DNA of 64,000 bases, from contig DASVVS010000107.1 of NCBI GenBank assembly GCA_036386455.1, positions 9,707 through 73,706 on the forward strand, written 5' to 3'. The notes under the pieces were generated by a model. The model ran no database searches. It saw only the letters and a list, made by a program, of their open reading frames with translations, and was not told where the DNA came from. Position numbers and translations under genes: made by a program. The stretch comes from AC-37 sp036386455. GTDB lineage: Bacteria; Actinomycetota; Thermoleophilia; Solirubrobacterales; Thermoleophilaceae. Below, in pieces: positions 26,522 through 35,430 of this stretch. How positions within the stretch are numbered: position 1 is the first letter of the stretch; the number at the start of each line of letters is the position of its first letter.

Positions 26522-28653
26522 GCTCGCCGCAGCGCCGCGAGCTGCTCGCGCTCGCGCTCGGCTCGGCGCCCCAGCGCCCGCTTCAGTGCCATACGCGTGG
26601 CGAAGGTCAGCGCCTGGGCGCCGTCGTCGGTGCGCTGGCGGCGCGTGCCGCGCCAGCGCCGCACCACCTCGCGGCGGCGCTGGGCGAGCAGGTCGAACGG
26701 CTCGCCCCCGAACACCCGCGAGGAGGCGTGCGCCCGGCGGTGCAGCACCCGCCCGGCCGGCCAGAACCACGTCTCGATGCCCGCGTCGGTGGCCCGCAGC
26801 CCCAGGTCGAGGTCCTCCGCGTACATGAAGGTCCGCTCGTCGAACGGGCCGAGGCGGCGCAGCGTGTCGGTGCGGGCGACGAGGCAGCAGCCCACGGCCC
26901 AGCCGACCCGCCGCGGCGCGTCGGCCCGCCAGGGCTCGATCCGCGCCGCCAGCCGTCGCGGCAGGGCCACCCCCGGCACCAGCGAGCGCACGAGCTCGGG
27001 CGCCGAGCCAGGCTCGGGGTGCGCCGAGTCCTCGCGCGGCCCGTCCGGATGCATCACGAGCGGCGCCAGGATCCGCTCCGGCGCGCCCTCGCGGGCCACC
27101 TCGGCGGCAAGCTCCGCCAGCGACGCGTCGACCAGCTCCACGTCGGGGTTCAGCAGCACCGTCACCGGCTCCTCGACCGCTGCCAGCGCCGCGTTCGACG
27201 CGCGTCCGAACCCGACGTTCTCGCCCAGGTCGACGACGGTGGCGCCGGCCGCGCGCGCCGCCGCGGGCCCGCCGTCGGACGAGCCGGAGTCCGCCGCGAT
27301 CACGCGCGCCCCCGGCAGGTGGAGCGCGGCCGAGTCGAGCAGCGCGCGCAGCTCGGGCTCGGAGTCGTGCAGCACGGTCACGAGCGCGACCCCGGTGCCG
27401 GCGGGCGAGGCCTGCGGCGGCACCGCCGGGACGGCGACGCCCGTGCGGCGCCGCGCGACGAGGTCGTCGAGCAGCGCCGCATAGCGCGCGGTCGAGTCCT
27501 CCAGCCGGTAGTGGCGCTCGGCTCGCACGCGGCCGGCGGCGCCGACCCGTGCGGCGAGGCCGTCGGTGCCGAGCAGCTCCACGAGCGCGTCGGCGGCCGA
27601 CGACGGGTCGCCCGGCACGAACAGCCGCCCGGCCTCGGGCGAGACGATCTCGGCCGGCCCGCCCGAGGCCGGAGCCACGACCGCGCGCCCGGCGGCCAGC
27701 GCCTCGACCACCACCATCCCGTAGGGCTCCACGTCGGCCGCGTGCAGCAGGCACGTGGCCTCGGCGAGCGCCGGGCGCGGGTCGGCGAGCATGCCCGTGA
27801 AGGTCACGCGGCCCGCCAGGTCGGGCTCCTCGGCGCGGGCGTGAAGAGCCGCCTCGAGTCGCTCGCCGGCGTCGTCGATGGCCCCACCCGCGACGGTCAC
27901 CTGCAGCTCCGGCAGGCGCCGGGCGGCGAGCGCCGCGGCCTCGAGCGCCAGCCGCGGCCGCTTCCAGCCGACGAGCGCGCCGAGCACCAGCGCGCGCGGC
28001 GGCCCGGGCGGGGGCGGACCGATGTCTTCGTAAGCGGACAGGTCGACGCCGGGCGGGACCACGACGGTGCGGTCGTCGAGCCCTCCGTCCGGGTCGAGGT
28101 CGCGCGCGATCGTTCCCGACAGCGCGACCACCAGATCGGCCTGGTACGCGGTGGCCCGCGCCACCCGCGCGATCACCGGGCCGCGCAGCAGGTCGTTGTT
28201 CTGGAAGACGAGCTGCGAGGCCGGCTCCGCACGGTGCACGGCCGCGGCGCACGCGATCGCCGCGCGCGTGCCCCAGCCGACGGTCACGCTCGGCCGCAGC
28301 GCCGCCACGAGCTCGCCCACCTCGCGCGCCTGCCCCGCGATTCGCAGCGGCTTCTCGACCCGGTCGCGCAGGGTCGCGCGCAGCTGGAGCCGCCGGCGCC
28401 GCAGCGGGAAGACGTGCACGCCGATCTCGCGCAGCCGCTCGGCCAGCGGCCCCTCCGGGCAGGCGACCGCCACGCCGCCGCCGAGTCGCGGCGCCATGTC
28501 GATCAGGATCCGCTCGGAGCCGCCCATCAGCCCCGAGTAGCTGACGAACAGGGTGAGCCCGCGCGTGCGGCGCACGCCGCCGGGCGAGGGGGTGGGGATG
28601 GAAGTCGGCGTGGCGGGGCCGGCCACGCCGAGGGGCGCGGAGGCGCTGCTCAC
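26506..28653 (-). CDS. GT4-GT2 fusion glycosyltransferase
   Basis: 715 residues, two enzymes in one chain. Residues about 30-405 form a GT-B/GT4 enzyme (LTLFVSYSGLMGGSERILIDMAPRL, then ALVLGALVGWKRPRLALEAA and PYGMVVVEALAAGRAVVAPASGGPAEIV). Residues about 422-650 form a GT-A/GT2 enzyme of rhamnosyltransferase type (ADSGSSDG, ENVGFGRASNAAL, LLNPDVEL, and FDERTFMYAEDLDLGLRATDAG). It would add two sugars in sequence to a surface polymer on the cytoplasmic side. The start lies 10 bases downstream of the LPXTG gene's stop, so co-transcription is likely. Confidence 0.88.
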   Translation of the reverse strand: MSSASAPLGVAGPATPTSIPTPSPGGVRRTRGLTLFVSYSGLMGGSERILIDMAPRLGGGVAVACPEGPLAERLREIGVHVFPLRRRRLQLRATLRDRVEKPLRIAGQAREVGELVAALRPSVTVGWGTRAAIACAAAVHRAEPASQLVFQNNDLLRGPVIARVARATAYQADLVVALSGTIARDLDPDGGLDDRTVVVPPGVDLSAYEDIGPPPPGPPRALVLGALVGWKRPRLALEAAALAARRLPELQVTVAGGAIDDAGERLEAALHARAEEPDLAGRVTFTGMLADPRPALAEATCLLHAADVEPYGMVVVEALAAGRAVVAPASGGPAEIVSPEAGRLFVPGDPSSAADALVELLGTDGLAARVGAAGRVRAERHYRLEDSTARYAALLDDLVARRRTGVAVPAVPPQASPAGTGVALVTVLHDSEPELRALLDSAALHLPGARVIAADSGSSDGGPAAARAAGATVVDLGENVGFGRASNAALAAVEEPVTVLLNPDVELVDASLAELAAEVAREGAPERILAPLVMHPDGPREDSAHPEPGSAPELVRSLVPGVALPRRLAARIEPWRADAPRRVGWAVGCCLVARTDTLRRLGPFDERTFMYAEDLDLGLRATDAGIETWFWPAGRVLHRRAHASSRVFGGEPFDLLAQRRREVVRRWRGTRRQRTDDGAQALTFATRMALKRALGRRAEREREQLAALRRARRSA

Positions 28654-28663
28654 GACCGGCTCG

Positions 28664-29044
28664 CTACGCAGCCGGCCGGGCGCCCAGGCGGAGTCGCAGG
28701 CCGAGGCCGAGCGCGAACAGGGCGGCGCCGCAGTACGCGATCATCCAGGCGTCGACACCGGTGGCCGGAAGCTGGTCGCGCGCCTGCGCCGGCTCGGTGC
28801 CGGTGCCGCTCTCGGACTGGACGTTCTGCGTCCCGCCTCCGTTCGAGGGAGTGGTGTTGCCACCGCCCCCTCCACCGCCGCCGGACGACCCGTTGCCGCC
28901 GCCGCTTCCGCTGCTGCCTGTGCCCGGCTCGCCCGCGAGGGGGTCCTGGTACTGGTTGCTGCCCGCGTCCTGTGCGATGGCAGCGGCCGGGAGGGCGGCG
29001 ACCAGCGCGGCGAGCGCGAGTGTCACTAAGTGGACTCGAAGCAC
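28664..29044 (-). CDS. LPXTG-type cell-wall-anchored small protein
   Basis: About 126 residues. The N-terminus VLRVHLVTLALAALVAALPAAAIAQ is a signal peptide. The mature part is Gly/Ser/Asn-rich (GSSGSGGGNGSSGGGGGGGG). The C-terminus has LPATG, a hydrophobic helix (VDAWMIAYCGAALFALGLGLRL) and a basic end (GARPAA), a complete sortase sorting signal. No sortase is in the window. The GTG at 29044 is inferred because it places the signal peptide at the N-terminus; TACCAAT stands just upstream. The frame is open further, to 29158, overlapping the divergent gene. Confidence 0.75.
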   Translation of the reverse strand: MLRVHLVTLALAALVAALPAAAIAQDAGSNQYQDPLAGEPGTGSSGSGGGNGSSGGGGGGGGNTTPSNGGGTQNVQSESGTGTEPAQARDQLPATGVDAWMIAYCGAALFALGLGLRLRLGARPAA

Positions 29045-29127
29045 GGCCGCAATTGGTAGCAGACGGGCGGGACGGTGTACCCGCGCCTTAACGAAACCGA
29101 CCGTGGCGGTCCGACGCCCCTCACGCT

Positions 29128-29133
29128 TAGACT
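29128..29133 (+). promoter_or_regulatory. putative -10 element TAGACT of the GT4 gene at 29142
   Basis: TAGACT, then 8 bases (GGCCGTGC), then ATG, closely similar to the blocks at 4106 and 5884. Confidence 0.55.
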
Positions 29134-29141
29134 GGCCGTGC

Positions 29142-30347
29142 ATGCCTACCCCTAACACGCCCGCTGGCGCCCGGGTTGCGCTGGTCCACGACTTCTTGCT
29201 GGACCTGCGCGGGGCCGAGCGCGTCTTCCTGGAGATGTGCGAGCTCTGGCCGGACGCGCCGATCTACACCGCCGTCTACGACGAGGCGGGCACCGAGGGC
29301 CGCTTCGCGCACCGCGACGTGCGCGCGTCCTTCCTCCAGAAGCTGCGCCCCAACGCCCACAACTTCCGCGCGCTGCTTCCGCTCTACCCGACCGCGATCG
29401 AGTCCGTCGACCTCTCCGAGTTCGACCTCGTGGTGTCGAGCTCGAGCGCCTGGGCGCACGCCGTGATCTGCGACGAGCACACCGTGCACGTCGACTACTG
29501 CCACAACCCGTTCCGCTACGCGTGGAACGACCGCGACCGCACGCTCGCCGCGCGCCGCGACCCGTTCAGCCGCGCGGTCCTGCGCTCGCTCTTCCACCGC
29601 TGGCGCCAGTGGGACTGGATCGCCGCCCAGCGCGTGGACGGCTACGTGGCCAACTCGAACACCACCCGCCGGCGGATCCGCTCGTACTTCAACCGCGACT
29701 CGCGCGTGGTGCACCCGCCGGTGGAGACCGGCCGCTTCGCGCCGGGCCCGGTGGGCGACCACTACCTGGTGCTCTCGGAGCTGATGCCGCACAAGCGGAT
29801 CGACATCGCGGTCGAGGCGTTCACGCGGCTCGGCATCCCGCTGGTCGTGGCCGGCGACGGCCCCGACTACCGGCGCCTGCGCTCGCTGGCGGGGCGCAGC
29901 GTCACCTTCGCCGGGCGCGTGAGCGACGACGACGTGTCGCGGCTGCTCAGCGGCTCCCAGGCGCTCGTGGTGACGGCGGTCGAGGAGTTCGGGATCGCGG
30001 CGGTCGAGGCCCAGGCGGCCGGGCGGCCCGTGATCTCAGTGCGCGGCGGCGGTGCTCTCGAGACGGTGCGCGAGGGCATCACCGGGACGTTCTGGGAGGG
30101 CGGGCCGGACGTGCTGGCCGAGACCGTGCTCGGCTTCGACACCGAGGCCGTGAAGGCGGACGAGTGCGTGGCCAGCGCGGCGCGCTTCGACAAGACGGTC
30201 TTCCACCATCGCCTGCCGCAGGAGGTCGACCGCGTGCTGCGCGAGGCCGGCGACCGCCCCACCTCTCCGCACCCGCACCCGGAGCGCGCGCCGCTGCGGC
30301 CGGGGCTCAGGCTGTCGCGCCGCGGGCGCGTGCGGCCGTTCGTCTAA
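29142..30347 (+). CDS. GT4-family glycosyltransferase
   Basis: 401 residues, GT-B fold. The N-terminal Rossmann domain starts ARVALVHDFLLDLRGAERVF, with a helical-hairpin type region around YCHNPFRYAWNDRD. The C-terminal donor domain carries YLVLSELMPHKRIDIAVEAF and the GT4 EX7E-like region EEFGIAAVEAQAAGRPVISVRGGG. It resembles mannosyltransferases of exopolysaccharide clusters; donor and acceptor are unknown. No membrane helix is seen. It stands alone on the plus strand between two minus-strand operons, with its own promoter. Confidence 0.88.
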   Translation: MPTPNTPAGARVALVHDFLLDLRGAERVFLEMCELWPDAPIYTAVYDEAGTEGRFAHRDVRASFLQKLRPNAHNFRALLPLYPTAIESVDLSEFDLVVSSSSAWAHAVICDEHTVHVDYCHNPFRYAWNDRDRTLAARRDPFSRAVLRSLFHRWRQWDWIAAQRVDGYVANSNTTRRRIRSYFNRDSRVVHPPVETGRFAPGPVGDHYLVLSELMPHKRIDIAVEAFTRLGIPLVVAGDGPDYRRLRSLAGRSVTFAGRVSDDDVSRLLSGSQALVVTAVEEFGIAAVEAQAAGRPVISVRGGGALETVREGITGTFWEGGPDVLAETVLGFDTEAVKADECVASAARFDKTVFHHRLPQEVDRVLREAGDRPTSPHPHPERAPLRPGLRLSRRGRVRPFV

Positions 30348-30397
30348 CGGCCACGGCAGCACTCAAGGGGGGCGGGATCGGCCGCCGCGGTGGCCGC

Positions 30398-30437
30398 GTG
30401 AAGAGTTACACGGTCTATGGACCGAGAAACCCTTCAC
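30398..30437. terminator. two-tiered palindrome between convergent genes; second member of the palindrome family
   Basis: GTGAAG (30398-30403) pairs with CTTCAC (30432-30437) and, after a mismatch, GTT pairs with AAC. After a small internal loop CGGTC (30411-30415) pairs with GACCG (30420-30424) around a TATG loop. It lies 50 bases beyond one stop and 10 bases before the opposite stop, so it could terminate both transcripts. The layout matches the elements at 5954 and 51885. Confidence 0.7.
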
Positions 30438-30447
30438 AGTCCCTTCC

Positions 30448-32763
30448 CTAGGTGCCGGCCGTCGAGGCCGGCCAGCGCCCCCGCCACGCGTGCACGAACG
30501 CGCCGAGGTAGCACGCCGCGGCCACCAGCGTGGCCACGTTGAAGCCCCACTGGATCGCCACCACCACCGCCAGCGCCGCGGCGACCACCGACGCGATCCC
30601 GTTGACCGCCCACGCCCAGGTGGCCGCGCCCGGGTGCAGCGCCTCGATGCGCTGCAGCCCGATCGGCATCGCCATTCCGAGGAGGACCCCCGCGGGAGCC
30701 AGCAGCGCGACCGTGAGCAGCACGCGCGCGGCGAACGGCAGCTCGATCAGCTCCGTCAGCAGCGGGTGCAGGCCGAAGGCGGCGACCGTGATCAGCACCA
30801 CCGCCGCGCCCAGCGCGCGGGTGAGCAGCCGGCGGGCGCCGTCGCCCGCGCGGCTCGACAGGTGCGCGCCCAGGCCGGTGAAGAGCAGCAGGGCGAACAG
30901 CACCACCGATAGCGCGTAGGTCGGGAAGCCGAGGAACAGCACGAAGCGCTGGATCAGGGCCACCTCCAGGACCAGGAAGCCCACGCCGATCGCCGCGAAG
31001 AACAGCAGCGAGCCCGCCGGCGGGCGTCCCTCGCGGCGCACGAGCCAGAGCGGCAGCACGAACGCCAGCGCCGAGAGCGCCAGCAGCACGAGCAGCGTGA
31101 CCGTCACGGTCAGGACCGGGTCGGGGGTGCGGAAGCTCCCGCGCGTCTCGGCCTTCGCCATGTTCTCGATCCGGCGCAGGTTGAAGAAGAACGGACGGTC
31201 GTCGGTGGCCGGGCACAGGTCGAGCTCCTGGGACTCGCAGAACGAGCGCGCGCTGTCGGCTCGCGCGAGGCGCGCCCAGTCGCCGGCGTAGGGGCCGCCG
31301 GGCGCGTACGCGAGGCCGTCCGCGCGCTCCTCCGCGATGCCGCGCAGCCGCGTGACCTCCTCCGGTGTGAACGGGTCGCGCTTGGCGATGACGGTCGCGT
31401 AGCCGAACGTGTTGAACGGGTTCGTGTAGCGCCCCTGCACCACGATCACGTGCCGCTCGGGCTCGCGCACCCCGCGCTCGCGCAGCGCCTCGAGCGCGAT
31501 GATCGTGGCCCGCAGCGCCTCGTTCCCGTTCCACGTCGGCCGCGAGACGCTCAGCACGCCGCCCGGCTTCAGGTGGTCGAGGTAGTCCTCGAACGCCTCC
31601 AGCGTGTACAGGTTGTTCTCGGTCAGTGCGAAGGCCTGGGCCGAGTTCGCGCTGTAGGTGTCGGTGAAGCCGAGGTGCACCTGGTCGTACTTGGCGTCGC
31701 GCCGGGCGAGCGTGGAGCGGCCGTCGCCGATCTCGGTGCTCACGCCCGGCAGCGAGTACGGGGCGCCCGACACGCCCGCGAGGTCGCCGTCCACCACGTC
31801 GCGGATGCCGCGATTCAGCTCGATCACCTCCACCCGCTGGCGCTGGCTCAGCGCGGTGAGGATGTCGCGCCCGCCGCCGCCGCCGATGATCAGCGTGGTG
31901 CCGGGGCCGGTCGCCTCGTAGCCGACGCTCTGCGGCCCCTCCTGCGTGCGGCGCCAGTTCGGCACGGGCGTGCCGCGCCTGTACGGGACGATCTCGCCGA
32001 TCACGCGGTCGTAGGTGATCACGCCGTTCGAGGTCTGGCCGAGCTGCTCGTAGCCGACGATCCGGCTGATCGGCGTCCAGCGCTCCACCGCCGGAGCCGG
32101 GCCGTCCTGGCGGAGCTGGAACGCCGCGGTGCCCGCGGCGGCGAGGCTCACGGCCGCGGCGAGGCCCAGGGCCACGGCGGCCGGCCGCATGTCCGGTCCG
32201 CGCCCGGCGAACAGGAGCGCCGCCAGGGCGCCCGCCGCCGCCAGCGCCACCGACAGGTTGGGCGCGCTCACCGACCACAAGAGCGGCACCACCGCGGCCG
32301 CGCCGAGCGCCGCGCCCGCCAGGTCGAACGCGTAGACGCGGCCGATCCAGGGCGTGTACGAGCGGATCGCGACCGCCAGCGCCACGCCCGCCGCGAGGAA
32401 GGGGAGGGTCGCGAGCACGCAGGCGAGGCTGAGCCGCGAGACGAACCCGACCGTGACCTCCGTGTACTCGTAGTTGAGCCGGACCAGCACGAACATCACG
32501 AGCGGCAGCAGCAGCGCGAACGCGATCGCGCCCCCCGCCATCAGGCGCTCGGGCGGGCGCCCCTCCACGAGCCGGGGCCGCACGTAGATCGCCAGCGCCC
32601 CGGCGCCGATGCCCAGCAGTGCGAGCGAGATCGCCAGGAACCCGAAGTGGTAGAAGAGCACGGCCGAGAAGAGCCGCGTCAGGAGGACCTGGAGGGCGAG
32701 GGTCCCGCCGGCGATCAGCGCGATGCCGAGGAGGACGCGTAGCGGCGGGGGCTGCTGCGGCAC
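30448..32763 (-). CDS. membrane-fused spermidine-synthase-like protein
   Basis: 771 residues. Several N-terminal membrane helices (from about residue 10 to 230) precede a Rossmann methyltransferase-like domain of the spermidine synthase superfamily (TLIIGGGGGRDILTAL, VEVIELNRGIRDVV, GDGRSTL). A second bundle of helices follows (about 560-760). This organisation is seen in fused membrane polyamine-synthase-like proteins, whose substrates are mostly unknown. The GTG start is preceded by TAGACT with 7 bases between. It follows a GT-C gene by 10 bases, possibly the operon's last member. Confidence 0.82.
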   Translation of the reverse strand: MPQQPPPLRVLLGIALIAGGTLALQVLLTRLFSAVLFYHFGFLAISLALLGIGAGALAIYVRPRLVEGRPPERLMAGGAIAFALLLPLVMFVLVRLNYEYTEVTVGFVSRLSLACVLATLPFLAAGVALAVAIRSYTPWIGRVYAFDLAGAALGAAAVVPLLWSVSAPNLSVALAAAGALAALLFAGRGPDMRPAAVALGLAAAVSLAAAGTAAFQLRQDGPAPAVERWTPISRIVGYEQLGQTSNGVITYDRVIGEIVPYRRGTPVPNWRRTQEGPQSVGYEATGPGTTLIIGGGGGRDILTALSQRQRVEVIELNRGIRDVVDGDLAGVSGAPYSLPGVSTEIGDGRSTLARRDAKYDQVHLGFTDTYSANSAQAFALTENNLYTLEAFEDYLDHLKPGGVLSVSRPTWNGNEALRATIIALEALRERGVREPERHVIVVQGRYTNPFNTFGYATVIAKRDPFTPEEVTRLRGIAEERADGLAYAPGGPYAGDWARLARADSARSFCESQELDLCPATDDRPFFFNLRRIENMAKAETRGSFRTPDPVLTVTVTLLVLLALSALAFVLPLWLVRREGRPPAGSLLFFAAIGVGFLVLEVALIQRFVLFLGFPTYALSVVLFALLLFTGLGAHLSSRAGDGARRLLTRALGAAVVLITVAAFGLHPLLTELIELPFAARVLLTVALLAPAGVLLGMAMPIGLQRIEALHPGAATWAWAVNGIASVVAAALAVVVAIQWGFNVATLVAAACYLGAFVHAWRGRWPASTAGT

Positions 32764-32770
32764 CGGAGCG

Positions 32771-32776
32771 AGTCTA
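32771..32776 (-). promoter_or_regulatory. putative -10 element TAGACT of the spermidine-synthase-like gene
   Basis: TAGACT, then 7 bases, then GTG at 32763. Its TAG is also the stop codon of the upstream gene. Confidence 0.5.
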
Positions 32777-34246
32777 TGGACGGGCGTAGATCGCCACGTG
32801 GAGGTCGACGCTGCCGCGGAAGACGCGCCGCTCCACCTGCCGCATCCCGGCGCGTACGGGGAGGTCGAACTCGGCGCCGCCGCGCACGCTCGGGAAGCCG
32901 GCCACGGCGGCGCGCTCGGCGCGGGCCAGGGCCGGGCGCGGGTCGGCCACGTCCGTCTCGACGACCGTGCGGTCCAGGTGGATCTCGAGCGCCCGCCGCG
33001 GGGCGCGCTCGGGGAAGACCTCCGCGTCCAGGACGGGATCCCCCGGGCGGGTGGCTCGCTCGATGAAGGCGGCCGCCTCCTCGTACTGCGGCCGGCGCGC
33101 GTCCGGTCCGCGGGCGGCGAGGGCCCCGGCGCCGAGGGCGAGCAGGCCGGCGGCGGCGCAGGCGGCGAGCGCGGGGCGGGGGAGCGTGGCGAGGCCGGCC
33201 CCGATCGCAGCGAAGACCGCCGGCGCGGTCGGGAAGAGGCTGCGGGCCACGAAGACGTCGGTGCTCACGAGGCTGTAGGCGAGCAGCGCCGCGGGCGTGA
33301 CGAGCGCGAGGCCGGTGAGCATTCCCAGCGGGCTGCGCAGCGCCTCGGCCCGGCCGGCCCAGAGGCGGGCGGCGACCATGGCCGCGCCGGCGAGCGCGAG
33401 CGCCGTGAGGACCGCGGCGGGCAGCACGCCGGGGGCGTCGGCGAGGGCGACCGGCGGGTTGACGCCGAACAGCGAGCGCGCCAGCGCCGACGCCGTGTTG
33501 CTCGGCGTGAGCGGCCAGAACGCGCCGACCACGTCGGGCGCCGAGAACGTGGGCGCGAACGGCACCCAGACGAGGAACGCCGCCGCGGCCGCCGCGCAGG
33601 CGGCGGCGAGCGGCCGGATGCGGTCGCGCCGCGCGTACGCGGCCCAGGCGCCGAGCCAGACGGCCGCCGCGATGGCGGTGTAGTGCGAGAGGGCGATCCC
33701 GGCCAGTGCCGCCGAGAAGGCGACCCAGCGCCCGCGCCCGCCGTGCTCGAGCGCCCCGAGCAGCAGCACGGCCGCCAGCGCCACGAAGAACGCCGCCGCG
33801 CCGTACGAGCGCGCCTCGGAGCCGTAGAAGAGCGCGAACGGGCTGAGGGCGAAGGCCGCGGCGGCGACGAGCCCGGCGGCCTCGCCCCGCCCGGCGGCCG
33901 CGTCCCGCCCGGCGGCCGCGCCCCTCCGCCCGGCCCCCTCCGCGGCCCTCCGCGCCAGCACGAACACCAGCGGGATCGTCGCCGTCCCCAGCACGATCGC
34001 GGGCACGCGGATCGCCGTCTCCGGGTCGCCCAGCTTCGCCACGAGCCACGCGAGCACGAAGTACAGCGGCGGCGTGTACTCGACCCGGTCGGCGCTGTCC
34101 ATCATCGCGCCGAAGGACCCCTCGCCGGCGTGGTCGAGCGTGAAGAGCTCGTCGCCCAGCAGGCTCTGCTGGGCGTAGACGATCCGCAGCACCAGCCCGG
34201 CCGCGACGATCGCGGCGAGCGCGAGCGGCGTCGCGCGGCGGCTCAC
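32774..34246 (-). CDS. GT-C (ArnT/PMT-like) membrane glycosyltransferase
   Basis: 490 residues with about ten membrane helices and a soluble C-terminus. The first extracytoplasmic loop carries SLLGDELFTLDHAGEG, the acidic D-E pair characteristic of GT39/GT83-type enzymes that use polyprenyl-phosphate sugars. A second conserved part is YTPPLYFVLAWLVAKLG. An Ala/Gly/Arg-rich low-complexity loop (about 105-125) looks like repeat expansion. The GTG start overlaps the stop of the acyltransferase gene by 4 bases. Confidence 0.85.
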   Translation of the reverse strand: MSRRATPLALAAIVAAGLVLRIVYAQQSLLGDELFTLDHAGEGSFGAMMDSADRVEYTPPLYFVLAWLVAKLGDPETAIRVPAIVLGTATIPLVFVLARRAAEGAGRRGAAAGRDAAAGRGEAAGLVAAAAFALSPFALFYGSEARSYGAAAFFVALAAVLLLGALEHGGRGRWVAFSAALAGIALSHYTAIAAAVWLGAWAAYARRDRIRPLAAACAAAAAAFLVWVPFAPTFSAPDVVGAFWPLTPSNTASALARSLFGVNPPVALADAPGVLPAAVLTALALAGAAMVAARLWAGRAEALRSPLGMLTGLALVTPAALLAYSLVSTDVFVARSLFPTAPAVFAAIGAGLATLPRPALAACAAAGLLALGAGALAARGPDARRPQYEEAAAFIERATRPGDPVLDAEVFPERAPRRALEIHLDRTVVETDVADPRPALARAERAAVAGFPSVRGGAEFDLPVRAGMRQVERRVFRGSVDLHVAIYARP

Positions 34247-35430
34247 CGGGCGTCGGCCGGCGACCCGAGCCCGGCCTCGGCTCCGGCGGGCGGGCCCTTG
34301 CGACCGCGGCCCGAGACGAGCCGCTTCGACAGCCGCACCGCCGGCCGCTCGACCAGGTAGTAGCTGACCGCGGCGACCGCGACGGACGCCGCGACCTGGG
34401 CGCCGGCCGACGGCACCCAGCCGAAGTTCTCGTCGAGGCTCGTGCCGCCGATCTTCCGCGCCACGACGGGATGCCAGAGGTAGAGCGAGTACGAGATCAC
34501 CCCGAGCCACAGGAGCGGCCGCCACGCCAGCACGCTCCGCACCCGGTCGCGCAGCTCGTGACCGAAGATCGCCGGCGCCAGCAGCAGCACGGCGATCGCG
34601 CCGCGCAGCAGGTGGCGGGTGGTCTCGCCGTGGGCGTCGGCGAATCCACCGCCGACGTTGCACATCACCAGATAGAGCGCCACCGCGCCGCCCCAGAGCG
34701 CCCACGGCGCCCGCTCCACCAGCCGCACGAGCGCCGGCTGCCGCGCCCGTCCCGCCAGCGCCACGCTCGCCACCGCCAGCCCCATGCCGAGCGCGAAGTG
34801 GTCGAGGAACGCCGGCAGGCTCGCCACCTCGGGGGTGAACCAGATGAAGCCGTTGCGCGTCTGCGTCTGGGTGAGCCGCCACGCCAGAGCGGTGCCGAAC
34901 ATCAGCGCGAGCACCCCGGCCTCGCTCGTCACGAAGCCCCGCACGGACGACGGCCGGACGCGCCGCAGCGCCAGCGCCAGCAGCGGCAGGAACGCGTAGA
35001 AGGTGATCTCGACCGAGAGCGTCCACGCGTGCCCCAGCGCGCGCGAGAGCGTGTCCACGTCGTAGTTCTGGACGAGCGTGTAGTAGACGTACGGCCGGTC
35101 GAAGACGTCGGGGTCGTCGAGCCAGATCGCCGCGCCGGTGAGCGCGACCCAGAACGCGGGCAGGATGCGGAACGCGCGCCGGATCGCGTAGCGGCCGATC
35201 GCGGGTGTGCGGGCGCCGTCGAAGCGCGCCTGCGCGAACGGCCGGTAGAGCAGGAAGCCGGAGATCACGAAGAAGATCGCCACACCCACGTTGAGCTGGG
35301 CGAAGTAGCGCCCGAAGGTCGGGTGCTGGAAGCCCTCGAGCACGAACCCGACGTGGAACAGCAGCACGGTCACGGCCGCGACCGCGCGCAGCGAGTCGAA
35401 CAGCGGAAAGCGGGTGCCCGGCGTGCTCAC
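34243..35430 (-). CDS. acyltransferase 3 family membrane protein
   Basis: 395 residues with about ten membrane helices. The family opening is clear: FDSLRAVAAVTVLLFHVGFV with catalytic His in LLFH, then FFVISGFLLYRPF and RAFRILPAFWVAL. The end SYSLYLWHPVV and LVERPAVRLSKRL is typical. Such enzymes O-acylate (often acetylate) surface polysaccharides or lipids. Coupled by GTGA overlaps to GT-C genes on both sides, it probably decorates the same glycan. Confidence 0.9.
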   Translation of the reverse strand: MSTPGTRFPLFDSLRAVAAVTVLLFHVGFVLEGFQHPTFGRYFAQLNVGVAIFFVISGFLLYRPFAQARFDGARTPAIGRYAIRRAFRILPAFWVALTGAAIWLDDPDVFDRPYVYYTLVQNYDVDTLSRALGHAWTLSVEITFYAFLPLLALALRRVRPSSVRGFVTSEAGVLALMFGTALAWRLTQTQTRNGFIWFTPEVASLPAFLDHFALGMGLAVASVALAGRARQPALVRLVERAPWALWGGAVALYLVMCNVGGGFADAHGETTRHLLRGAIAVLLLAPAIFGHELRDRVRSVLAWRPLLWLGVISYSLYLWHPVVARKIGGTSLDENFGWVPSAGAQVAASVAVAAVSYYLVERPAVRLSKRLVSGRGRKGPPAGAEAGLGSPADAR

